Origin: a virus | Length of the DNA stretch: 44,882 nucleotides | IMG/VR virus record: IMGVR_UViG_3300045049_000124 | Span: 1 to 44,882 of that record | Reading direction: 5' to 3' (one strand) | Shown: positions 8,202 to 13,775 of the stretch, piece after piece | Position numbering within the stretch: the first letter of the stretch is position 1 | Layout of the letters: each line of letters opens with the position of its first letter | Program-made: the position numbers and the translations under genes | Notes under the pieces: generated by a model | What the model saw: only the letters and a program-made list of their open reading frames with translations | Database searches by the model: none | Told to the model about the DNA's origin: nothing

Positions 8202-8501
8202 ATGGAAGAGGCGCAAATCGGCGAAGCCGTCCGGCGACACCGCGAGGCCGCAATGCAAAGCCAGGCCGACCTTGCCAAGGCCATGCGCGAACGCGGTCCC
8301 AAGTGGTCACAGGCCACGGTCTGGGCGGTCGAAAAGGGCGACCGCCCCCTTCGGCACTCCGAAGCAATCGAGCTGGCCGACCTCATCGGCTTGCCGCTCG
8401 GCTTTCCCGCGGACCCCTACGCATCAGCGGTAAGGCGCGGTGTTCAACTGTCCGTATCCGTGCTGACCCGGGTCGTGGAGGAAATGGGAAATGATCACTG
8501 A
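8202..8501 (+). CDS. XRE-family helix-turn-helix regulator 1
   Basis: A 99-residue protein with an N-terminal HTH (about 6-60): QADLAKAMRERGPKWSQATVWAVEKGDRPL, followed by AIELADLIGLPL as in Cro/CI-type domains. The C-terminal third is short and may dimerise. First gene of a four-gene plus-strand operon placed between terS and terL, read from a leaderless promoter. It could be a second repressor of the phage or of late transcription; the target is not known. Confidence 0.85.
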   Translation: MEEAQIGEAVRRHREAAMQSQADLAKAMRERGPKWSQATVWAVEKGDRPLRHSEAIELADLIGLPLGFPADPYASAVRRGVQLSVSVLTRVVEEMGNDH

Positions 8502-8781
8502 CGCCGAAATCGGTGCCCGCGTTCTCGCCCGTCGAGAGCAAGCGGGAATCGGTCAGAACGAATTGGCGCGACGGCTCGGTCGACCGTTCCACCAGCAGAC
8601 CATCGCAAGGCTTGAGCGCGGGGAGCGAAAGATCGGTGTCGGCGAAGCATTGCTTATCGCCCATGCCCTAGATTGTTCGCTCGATGAACTCCTCCACGAC
8701 CAGGAGGTGCGCCCCCTGACCGCCCGCGAAATCACAGAGCGAATCGCGGACCTCTCGAAGCTGCTTCTAGAAGTTGTCTGA
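8491..8781 (+). CDS. XRE-family helix-turn-helix regulator 2
   Basis: A 96-residue protein whose HTH (about 5-60) reads GARVLARREQAGIGQNELARRLG, then QQTIARLERGERKIGVGEALLIAHALDCSLDELL, a standard XRE fold. It overlaps regulator 1 by 11 bases. The C-terminal helix ITERIADLSKLLLEVV may serve dimerisation. Two different XRE proteins in one operon suggest a paired or hetero-dimeric control unit. Confidence 0.85.
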   Translation: MITDAEIGARVLARREQAGIGQNELARRLGRPFHQQTIARLERGERKIGVGEALLIAHALDCSLDELLHDQEVRPLTAREITERIADLSKLLLEVV

Positions 8782-8793
8782 ACGGAGTTTCCA

Positions 8794-9027
8794 ATGTTCA
8801 CTGAAGCGCCCTGGTATGGCGACAACGTGGTGCGGGCCGTCACCTGGTTGCAGAACAACCCCGGAGCCCACACCGGACCCGAAGTGGCGGCCGGGGCCAA
8901 GATCCCGCCGCGCAACGTGCACATGTACCTCCGCCGCGCCCTGAAATACGGCTACGTCGAAAACCCCTCACGGGGAAAGTACGTCGCCACACCAGGCGAA
9001 CCAGAAGTGCGAGTCAACCGTGGATAG
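8794..9027 (+). CDS. Winged-helix DNA-binding protein
   Basis: A 77-residue protein: VVRAVTWLQNNPGAHTGPEVAAGAKIPPRNVHMYLRRALKYGYVENPSRGKYVAT. The helix, turn, recognition helix and the wing ending in G(K)YVAT match small MarR/ArsR-like winged helices. ATG 8794 has GGAGTTTCC upstream. Third gene of the XRE cassette; it overlaps the next gene by 8 bases. Confidence 0.75.
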   Translation: MFTEAPWYGDNVVRAVTWLQNNPGAHTGPEVAAGAKIPPRNVHMYLRRALKYGYVENPSRGKYVATPGEPEVRVNRG

Positions 9028-9244
9028 TGCAGGACTCCTCGCGGATATCCGAACCTGCGCGTTGTGCGCCAGTCAGCCGGCCTTCTACGTATGGTCCCGA
9101 ACCTGGCGGCTCCACCACAACCAACAGCTTACGCAATACGTCGTATCTGGCGCATGCGTCGACCACCTGGAAGAAATCGAAGACCGGCACGGGCTCGAAT
9201 ACAACGACTACACCCGGTGGCCCTCATTCGACTTCGAGGGCTAG
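9020..9244 (+). CDS. Small Cys-pair protein of the XRE cassette
   Basis: A 74-residue protein from GTG 9020 with IRTCALCASQPAFYVW and later SGACVDHLEEIEDRHG, a possible CxxC...CxxH zinc site. The C-terminus is acidic and aromatic (YNDYTRWPSFDFEG). Last gene of the cassette; its TAG stop shares CTAG with the convergent gene 9241..9375. Function not recognised. Confidence 0.7.
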   Translation: MDSAGLLADIRTCALCASQPAFYVWSRTWRLHHNQQLTQYVVSGACVDHLEEIEDRHGLEYNDYTRWPSFDFEG

Positions 9245-9375
9245 GCGCGGCGGAGGAGCCGACGCCACCACGAGTGCTTGACCGGACGATAACCCAGATA
9301 GCCCTTTGCGTTGATGTACGCCTTCGTGTAGCCGACCGTCACAACCTTCGGTTCCGGCTTCTCGTCGTCAACCAT
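9241..9375 (-). CDS. Small basic-tailed protein, unknown
   Basis: 44 residues (MVDDEKPEPKVVTVGYTKAY), ending WWRRLLRRA, an amphipathic membrane-binding-like tail. AGGGGA lies 7 bases before the start (ATG 9375, or GTG 9378). Stop shared in CTAG with the plus-strand gene. A real small gene by its ribosome site and tight packing; function unknown. Confidence 0.6.
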   Translation of the reverse strand: MVDDEKPEPKVVTVGYTKAYINAKGYLGYRPVKHSWWRRLLRRA

Positions 9376-9389
9376 CACTGAATCCCCTC

Positions 9390-9578
9390 TTACTTACCCA
9401 CAACAATCAAAGCCGCCATGATCGCAGCCACACCACACACGAAAACAAACGGCAAGAGAAACAGCGCAAAACCCCACAAGCCGACCGCCACACTCATTAC
9501 GGCCCCGACAATGAGGACCGCTATGGCCGCGATCATGAGAAGAAACAGCAAGCCAAAGCACAAACGCTCAATGATCAT
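9390..9578 (-). CDS. Small two-helix membrane protein under a possible SOS promoter
   Basis: A 62-residue, almost wholly hydrophobic protein with two predicted membrane helices (about 8-30 and 34-58) and few charges, holin-like in size and shape. GGGGAGACAA precedes ATG 9578. The nearest upstream signal is the LexA-like box at 9744-9759, leaving a 170-base structured leader. It could be a second holin, a toxin or an exclusion protein; none is proved. Confidence 0.7.
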   Translation of the reverse strand: MIIERLCFGLLFLLMIAAIAVLIVGAVMSVAVGLWGFALFLLPFVFVCGVAAIMAALIVVGK

Positions 9579-9895
9579 TTGTCTCCCCTTGTACCCCGGA
9601 AATTGCTAGTGCGGCGGTCTCAGCCCGCGTTATCCGACAGTTCTGTACCCCAAAGCGGGGAGGGCGGGTCCCAACAAAGCGTGACCTCGTTTAAGACTCG
9701 GGACCGCCAGCCCGAACATCCCCTCACGCCCATCGCGTAGCGATCGAACAAAAATTCGAATCTAAGCCCTCAAACCAACCAACCCACCCGAACACCCATA
9801 CCCAACACGAAAACGCGTCAGAATCCCGTTCAAAGGCGAATCAGAGGCACATCCGAGCCACACCCACCACCCAAGAACCGGAATTCAGAAACGGC
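9579..9895. other. Gene-free 317-base stretch with hairpins and a LexA-like box
   Basis: No convincing ORF on either strand. It holds the LexA-like box (9744-9759), CCCC-AAAG-CGGGG (about 9650-9662), and a longer stem joining GGGTCCC near 9667 with GGGACC near 9710. The part nearest terS is unusually rich in CCA/ACC repeats. Likely the terS 3' region plus a promoter and leader for the 9578 gene. Confidence 0.5.
9744..9759 (-). promoter_or_regulatory. LexA-like (SOS) operator 2
   Basis: Minus strand TCGAAT-TTTT-GTTCGA. The known actinobacterial LexA box is TCGAAC-N4-GTTCGA, so one of twelve arm bases differs. Its arms are identical to those of the box at 30661. A TAGATT -10-like hexamer abuts it (9759-9764, minus). 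The gene it would control is the membrane protein at 9390..9578. Confidence 0.55.
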
Positions 9896-10441
9896 TCACA
9901 CATTTTTCGGGGTATGGCAGCCCGTACCTGTGTTTGAAAAGGGGGGTCCCGGGGTGGTGTCAGGTCGAAGGTTGTTCTCTGCTGCCGCCCTGGCCTGGGT
10001 GAGTAGTGTGGCTGCGTCTGCTTGTCTTGCCCCTGCAATGTCTTTACCTAGGCGTGCTGCACTGAGGGGGTCTAGGCCTAGGCGTTGTGCGTAGCCTTGG
10101 GCTGTGGTCATCCACTTGCGCAACAGTTCGAGGGGGCTGGTCTTCCCACGGTCACTGTCTGCTGCCTGCTGTATGTCCATACCATCCACCCACTCGGACA
10201 GCAGGTCCACCTTGGCTTGGGCTATAGCCCACTGGTGCACGGACCGGGAGAACCGGGGTGCTGCAAGGTAGTCCAGGCTGGGGTCGGCCAGTAGATCCTG
10301 GATGAGCTGTGCTGCTACGGGTTCCACTTTCGCCGGCGACCAGATGCCGTGCTTCACGGACAACGTGTTCCCGGGTTGGAACGGGGGACGCTGCCCCTCA
10401 AACTCAGGTATCCACTCGTTGCCGGTCTTGGGGTCGATCAT
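9896..10441 (-). CDS. terS: Terminase small subunit
   Basis: A 181-residue protein with the actinophage TerS signature: MIDPKTGNEWIPEFEGQRPP, then FQPGNTLSVKHGIWSP, a helical middle (WAIAQAKVDLLSEW) and RLGLDPLSAARLGKDIA near the end. It recognises phage DNA and loads TerL. Its ATG overlaps the upstream 24-residue peptide stop. It is separated from terL by a plus-strand regulator cassette, an unusual arrangement. Confidence 0.85.
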   Translation of the reverse strand: MIDPKTGNEWIPEFEGQRPPFQPGNTLSVKHGIWSPAKVEPVAAQLIQDLLADPSLDYLAAPRFSRSVHQWAIAQAKVDLLSEWVDGMDIQQAADSDRGKTSPLELLRKWMTTAQGYAQRLGLDPLSAARLGKDIAGARQADAATLLTQARAAAENNLRPDTTPGPPFSNTGTGCHTPKNV

Positions 10442-10512
10442 CGCTTCTCTTCCACCCCGCAGAGCACGAACAGGGCCACGAATCCGGCAGTCAAGACAAC
10501 GAACGCCAACAT
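10438..10512 (-). CDS. 24-residue single-span membrane peptide
   Basis: MLAFVVLTAGFVALFVLCGV followed by EEKR: one membrane helix with a charged C-terminus. GGGGAG lies 5 bases before ATG 10512 and the stop overlaps the terS start as ATGA, so terS is probably translationally coupled to it. Function unknown; it may act mainly as a leader for terS. Confidence 0.6.
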   Translation of the reverse strand: MLAFVVLTAGFVALFVLCGVEEKR

Positions 10513-10540
10513 GTGGTCTCCCCTGCTAGAATGGCGGTGA

Positions 10541-10571
10541 AGCCCCGGTAGAGCAGCGAGCTACCGGGGCT
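10541..10571. terminator. Perfect 11-bp hairpin before the terS operon
   Basis: AGCCCCGGTAG, nine-base loop, CTACCGGGGCT. No T-run follows on either strand, so it is either a weak terminator of early transcription or an RNA stem at the 5' end of the late transcript. It lies 29 bases upstream of ATG 10512. Confidence 0.5.
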
Positions 10572-10714
10572 AAGTCATGCCCACGAAAACCCGCCGATAA
10601 TGGCCCTTATGTCAGAAAGTCCCCACTAACATGCAAATGTTCCGGGTCTAACCATCGGCTACGCGCGTGCGTGCGGGGATTCATGCACTCTTACATGCAA
10701 CACGGACGCGACGG
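10572..10714 (-). promoter_or_regulatory. Probable late-operon control region
   Basis: A 143-base gene-free stretch between the HNH gene and the terS operon. It has ACATGCAA twice (near 10629 and 10692), a related CATGCA, and the stem AACAT-GCAA-ATGTT. TTGCAT, the -35 used by the early promoter at 27925, occurs on the minus strand within each ACATGCAA site. I see no clear -10, so the late promoter may need an activator such as the WhiB-like or HTH protein. Confidence 0.4.
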
Positions 10715-11062
10715 TTACGACTCGGTTCGTAGGTGGTTGAGTCTGCCGTTGCGTAGGGCGTCGATGAAGTTGGCGCGTGGTGTGTCCCATCGTAGGTTGG
10801 TGAGGTTGTTGTTGGAGGGTATGTCGTCGTAGTGGCAGGCGACGTGACCGTGTGGTCTCTCCCCTACATGTGCGAGCAGCACCAGCTCGTGAATGTACTT
10901 CTTGTGGCGTCTGCCGTCCTTGTAGAGCCCTACCGTCAGATGCCCTGACGTGTTCGTGCCGGGTCGTAGCATCTTGCGCCCTCGTGGGCTGTTCCATGCG
11001 ACGTGTCCGCGGTCTGAGACCTCATAGTCTTCGAAGCCCGGGACTACCTTCCACTCGGTCAT
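10715..11062 (-). CDS. HNH homing endonuclease with NUMOD4 domain
   Basis: A 115-residue protein. NUMOD4 (1-30): WKVVPGFEDYEVSDRGHV. HNH_3 core: YIHELVLLAHVGERPHGHV, then ACHYDDIPSNNNLTNLRWDT, with His and Asn residues in the usual order. Such free-standing homing nucleases cut and spread between related phages. It sits between the early small genes and the late control region, and shares the CCCAGAGAGG leader with its neighbours. Confidence 0.88.
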   Translation of the reverse strand: MTEWKVVPGFEDYEVSDRGHVAWNSPRGRKMLRPGTNTSGHLTVGLYKDGRRHKKYIHELVLLAHVGERPHGHVACHYDDIPSNNNLTNLRWDTPRANFIDALRNGRLNHLRTES

Positions 11063-11083
11063 GGTGTGCCTCTCTGGGTGAGA

Positions 11084-11254
11084 CTACTGTTCCTGACGGT
11101 TGGCTGCTGCCCGGAGCATGGCTATAACCATGCCTTCTGCGCCTTCGTCTGACCATCCGGATTCGGTGAACTGTCGTTTGATTCCGGTGTAGGCTGCGAC
11201 GGCTTTGGCTGTCTCCTGCATGGCGTCGAGCAGTGTTGCTTCGTTCTGGAGCAT
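11084..11254 (-). CDS. Small helical protein, unknown
   Basis: 56 residues, helical and Ala-rich (MLQNEATLLDAMQETAKAVA). It uses the leader CACCCAGAGAGGCCACAC before ATG 11254. No family recognised. Confidence 0.65.
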   Translation of the reverse strand: MLQNEATLLDAMQETAKAVAAYTGIKRQFTESGWSDEGAEGMVIAMLRAAANRQEQ

Positions 11255-11276
11255 GTGTGGCCTCTCTGGGTGGAGA

Positions 11277-11387
11277 CTAGGACTTGCTTCGCTTTGGGTT
11301 GCGAGCCTGTTGTGCCGCTTCGTAGGCGCGAGCGAATGCCTTCATCGCCGCCGTGGCCTTCTCGGTCGCCGCTTTGATGCTGCTCAT
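11277..11387 (-). CDS. Small basic helical protein, unknown
   Basis: 36 residues (MSSIKAATEKATAAMKAFAR), an Ala/Lys-rich amphipathic helix ending NPKRSKS. Leader CAACCCAGAGAGGGTGAATAA before ATG. Could be a small DNA- or membrane-binding peptide. Confidence 0.6.
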   Translation of the reverse strand: MSSIKAATEKATAAMKAFARAYEAAQQARNPKRSKS

Positions 11388-11412
11388 TTATTCACCCTCT
11401 CTGGGTTGAGGT

Positions 11413-11523
11413 CTAGGCAAGATAAGTGACCCAGTTTGAGCCTTCCTCTGCTGGCTTGTGCGGCGGGCGCTGTCCAGTCATCTGATACCGAAGTTCGTCC
11501 AGGGTTGGCTTTGACCAGATCAT
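11413..11523 (-). CDS. Small protein, unknown
   Basis: 36 residues (MIWSKPTLDELRYQMTGQRP), ending NWVTYLA. The start ATG 11523 overlaps the TGA of the upstream membrane peptide gene (TGAATG context). Accepted for its tight packing in the operon; function unknown. Confidence 0.55.
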   Translation of the reverse strand: MIWSKPTLDELRYQMTGQRPPHKPAEEGSNWVTYLA

Positions 11524-11643
11524 TCAGTCTCCGAAGTGTCGCCCGGTGATCAGGTCATGTATCGCCAGAATGATGAACCAGACCACGGCGGCTGCTGGTG
11601 CCCCGTACAGGAGCACAACAGCAGGCCACACTTCCCAATGCAC
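11524..11643 (-). CDS. 39-residue single-span membrane protein
   Basis: MHWEVWPAVVLLYGAPAAAV then VWFIILAIHDLITG: one or two short membrane segments. GTG 11643 overlaps the upstream TAG (TAGTG). Unknown role; one of several membrane miniproteins in this genome. Confidence 0.6.
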   Translation of the reverse strand: MHWEVWPAVVLLYGAPAAAVVWFIILAIHDLITGRHFGD

Positions 11644-11765
11644 TAGTCGTCCCCTACGAGCTCGTCCCAGGTGTCAACGTCCACCGTGGTTACTTCGGCG
11701 TTCTTCCAGCACAACCCGATCTTGTCGGCCGGGCACGTGTCGAACATGCCACAGTCGCAGCTCAC
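11643..11765 (-). CDS. Small Cys-rich protein
   Basis: 40 residues: MSCDCGMFDTCPADKIGLCW with four Cys, then an acidic tail ending ELVGDD. GTG 11765 overlaps the upstream stop (GTGA). The Cys set could bind zinc or form disulfides. Confidence 0.6.
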   Translation of the reverse strand: MSCDCGMFDTCPADKIGLCWKNAEVTTVDVDTWDELVGDD

Positions 11766-11923
11766 ACCATTTCCTGTAAGTCGACCAGGGAGCCAATGAG
11801 GGTGACCCTTTCGCCTGGCTTGAACGCCGCCGGGTCGTGGTGGGCCAAGTCCTGGTCGGTCTCCACGCGCAGAGTCACGTGGTGTCCCTGGTCATCGGTG
11901 TAGGTCAATGTCACGGTCGCCAT
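11762..11923 (-). CDS. Small beta-rich protein, unknown
   Basis: 53 residues (MATVTLTYTDDQGHHVTLRV), alternating beta pattern with FKPGERVTLIGSLVDL, like a small beta-barrel. ATG 11923 lies 8 bases after the stop of the peptidase-like gene. Confidence 0.65.
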   Translation of the reverse strand: MATVTLTYTDDQGHHVTLRVETDQDLAHHDPAAFKPGERVTLIGSLVDLQEMV

Positions 11924-11930
11924 TAGGTGC

Positions 11931-12416
11931 TCACGTCCATCCGTGGTCCTCCCACAACGGTTCAAACGAGCCCGGATACACAGCACCCAACGGTCGATCG
12001 TCACCGAGCAGGTGAATCCCTGCCGCCTGATACGACCGGTCCGCTAGCTGGGAGCAGATCCACGCCTTGTCGGACGCGAGCCGCCGAAGAACCCAATTGG
12101 GTGTTCGTTTCACCTTCAACAGGAGGCCGACACCGATCCAGAAGTAGGCGAAGTAGTCGTACGGTTTGCCCTGCTGTGCCAGGTTATACGCGATGATCTT
12201 GTTCTCTTGCTGCTCAGTGAGGGGGAACTGCGACCATGCCGCCTGCGGGAAGTCCGTAACATCCATGATCTGCACACCATCGGGTTGCGCCGACACAACC
12301 TTGTGCGGTGACACCGAAACGATGGTGTGGTTGTGCTTCGACCGCGTGACAACCCGGATAAGCCAGGACGAGAACCCCGGGGTTCGAACCAACCCGATCT
12401 GTGCGAGACCGGGCAT
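11931..12416 (-). CDS. Permuted papain-like cysteine peptidase (YiiX/NlpC-P60 type)
   Basis: A 161-residue protein. A His-containing strand SKHNHTIVSV (27-36) comes before the Cys helix KAWICSQLADRSYQAAGI (about 118-135), the reversed order seen in YiiX/LRAT-like permuted NlpC/P60 domains, where His precedes Cys. KPYDYFAYFWIGVG lies between. Possible roles are peptidoglycan or lipid cleavage, or release of phage from the wall. It is in the early operon, not with the lysin. Terminator 12438-12468 lies just upstream. Confidence 0.65.
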   Translation of the reverse strand: MPGLAQIGLVRTPGFSSWLIRVVTRSKHNHTIVSVSPHKVVSAQPDGVQIMDVTDFPQAAWSQFPLTEQQENKIIAYNLAQQGKPYDYFAYFWIGVGLLLKVKRTPNWVLRRLASDKAWICSQLADRSYQAAGIHLLGDDRPLGAVYPGSFEPLWEDHGWT

Positions 12417-12437
12417 GGTTTTGTCCCCTCGTTAACG

Positions 12438-12468
12438 ACGAAAACGCCCGACCAGACGGCCGAGCGTT
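12438..12468 (-). terminator. Intrinsic terminator within the early operon
   Basis: Minus strand AACGCTCGGCC, loop GTCT, GGTCGGGCGTT (two mismatches), followed by TTCGTCGTTAAC. It lies between the 36-residue zinc gene and the peptidase-like gene, so genes below it may be expressed less or from another promoter. Confidence 0.7.
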
Positions 12469-12495
12469 GTGCGCCTCACCAAACCCTTGTGATAC

Positions 12496-12606
12496 CTAGC
12501 GAACGATGCCAGCATGCTTGTTCTCGCAGTCACGCGCCAACGACGGCACGACGCACCGCTCCCCACACACGTGACAAATGAACTTGTCCAGCGGGTCACC
12601 GGTCAC
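12496..12606 (-). CDS. Zinc-finger miniprotein
   Basis: 36 residues: MTGDPLDKFICHVCGERC and RDCENKHAGIVR. The pattern CxxCxxxC with a later C and H suits one zinc ion. GTG 12606 overlaps the upstream stop (GTGA). Confidence 0.65.
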   Translation of the reverse strand: MTGDPLDKFICHVCGERCVVPSLARDCENKHAGIVR

Positions 12607-12878
12607 TCTTCGTCATCCCAGTCGTCAGCCTCAGCGAACAACACCACCGGCAAATGATCCGCCTCATACTCGCTCCGGGCCTCTTCGAGAAGCCCACGCG
12701 TCACGAACGACCTCTGCCCCGGTGGGGTGATCCACACTGGGGAGTCATGCTCCATCGACTCCGGGTCCGTCACCCGCGCATACACCACATACGCGAGCGT
12801 CGGCCACGCTTCCCCGTACAGTTCTTCCACATACGCGGCGATGGCCGCTTCAACGCTCTTAGGATTGTCGTCGCTCAC
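12603..12878 (-). CDS. Acidic protein of unknown function
   Basis: 91 residues, acidic at both ends (MSDDNPKSVEAAIAAYVEEL and FAEADDWDDEE). A WPTLAYVVYAR strand and a VTRGLLEEARSEYE helix suggest a small mixed fold. ATG 12878 overlaps the upstream stop by ATGA. Highly acidic phage proteins of this size may be DNA mimics, but nothing specific supports this. Confidence 0.65.
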   Translation of the reverse strand: MSDDNPKSVEAAIAAYVEELYGEAWPTLAYVVYARVTDPESMEHDSPVWITPPGQRSFVTRGLLEEARSEYEADHLPVVLFAEADDWDDEE

Positions 12879-13084
12879 GCCGGGCTCACATCCAGGGTTG
12901 CGTTGATGCGGTCGCGCTGGTCGAAAATGAACCCGCCGGCCGCGAGGAATTTGGCCTCATGGTCGTGCCAGTGATGCCCGCAGAACAACAGTTCCGGCTT
13001 GGCTGCGTCGATCCATGCTCTGATCCAGGCTTGCGCCCCGCACTGGTCGCACCGGTCGCCTGCCGTGAGGTCCAGGTTTGCCAT
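12875..13084 (-). CDS. DUF7455-like zinc protein
   Basis: 69 residues: LTAGDRCDQCGAQAWIRAWI, then LLFCGHHWHDHEAKFLAAG. The CDxCGAQA...LLFCGHH pattern is that of a small zinc protein family found across actinobacteria and their phages. GGAGG 7 bases before ATG 13084 is paired in a predicted stem with GCCTCC, so translation may be controlled. It is the first gene after the long gene-free stretch. Confidence 0.75.
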   Translation of the reverse strand: MANLDLTAGDRCDQCGAQAWIRAWIDAAKPELLFCGHHWHDHEAKFLAAGGFIFDQRDRINATLDVSPA

Positions 13085-13087
13085 TGT

Positions 13088-13110
13088 GGCCTCCGCTTTC
13101 GTGGGGAGGC
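13088..13110 (-). promoter_or_regulatory. Stem occluding the ribosome site of the DUF7455-like gene
   Basis: Minus strand GCCTCC, short loop, GGAGGC, 5 bases before ATG 13084. The GGAGG is the ribosome site. Immediately upstream the plus-strand sequence GGCGTCACC and GGTGGCGTC can pair with two G-U pairs. Together these look like a translational switch. Confidence 0.4.
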
Positions 13111-13428
13111 GTCACCTCACGGTGGCGTCAAAAGGGTATGTGGTGGCGGCCGTTTAAGCTTTGCCCTCACGCCGCGCACCTCAGACGCGGCACCACCGAT
13201 CCCCCGCCCAGTACGGTTCCCGAGGCGACACCGCGCAGTGTCAGGGCGCACCAGTCAGGGGCTATTCAGTTATCGGGGAAGCGCGCACTCCCCCATGTCG
13301 CGGCACTCAACACCGCTATCACCGCATCACACCGTCGTGATCAGCGGGAGCTTCTACGCGCCGCCAGGGCCGCGAAATCGACCCGTGACGGGCGCAGCAG
13401 GTAGTACAACCAAGGAAAGCGGTAACGC

Positions 13429-13477
13429 ATAAGGCATCAACACCTGATCTTGCGTACATCAGGCATGGACGCCTGAT
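13429..13477. repeat. Pair of 20-bp palindromic direct repeats
   Basis: ATAAGGCATCAACACCTGAT (13429-13448) and ATCAGGCATGGACGCCTGAT (13458-13477) match at 16 of 20 positions and start 29 bases apart. The second has perfect 7-base inverted arms (ATCAGGC, GCCTGAT). Likely a binding site pair for a dimeric protein or a twin RNA hairpin. Confidence 0.6.
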
Positions 13478-13775
13478 AGGAACCGACAGCGAGGACTCGC
13501 GGCGCTGAGAATGATGCTCGAAGCACACAGAGATTAGGTCGCCGGTCAAGTTGTCGGAAGAAGGGGTTGCCGGTCGCGGGAATAGCCCACCGGCACTACA
13601 AGGGAGCCCTTATCAGAGCAGGTCGCTACCCTGATGCATCGGGGATTACGTCCCTCGCAGGAAACCGTGACCACCCCGGGTGGCGACCCCGGCGGCTTAC
13701 GGCCGCGGCAATGACAACCCGCACATGACCACGCGGTGCCTCGAAAGACGGTGCGCGTCAGCGGTACGGGCAAAA

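Larger units (their letters stand above)
13085..13775. other. 691-base gene-free, hairpin-rich region
   Basis: I see no credible gene on either strand: open frames are Arg/Pro-rich and lack ribosome sites. On the minus strand it contains CCACC-CGG-GGTGG, GCCGGT with ACCGGC around an inner GGG/CCC stem (about 13562-13600), GCCGCG...CGCGGC (about 13170-13192), a stem hiding the Shine-Dalgarno of 13084, and the 20-bp repeats at 13429-13477. This contrasts with 4-base gene overlaps on both sides. It may encode a structured RNA or a regulatory leader. Confidence 0.5.

Noticed and set aside
8164-8367. N-terminal extension of the large terminase to 8367
   Set aside because: Would cover the divergent XRE promoter and gene; the extra residues are Arg-rich and outside the family.
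12381-12392. GGTTCGAACC tRNA-like T loop
   Set aside because: Lies inside the peptidase-like gene and no acceptor or anticodon stems can be drawn around it.
13078-13432. Plus-strand frames of 108-157 codons
   Set aside because: Low-complexity, no promoter or ribosome site, opposite to the operon.
13429-13477. CRISPR-like array
   Set aside because: Only two imperfect, palindromic copies with a nine-base gap; no regular spacers and no cas genes.
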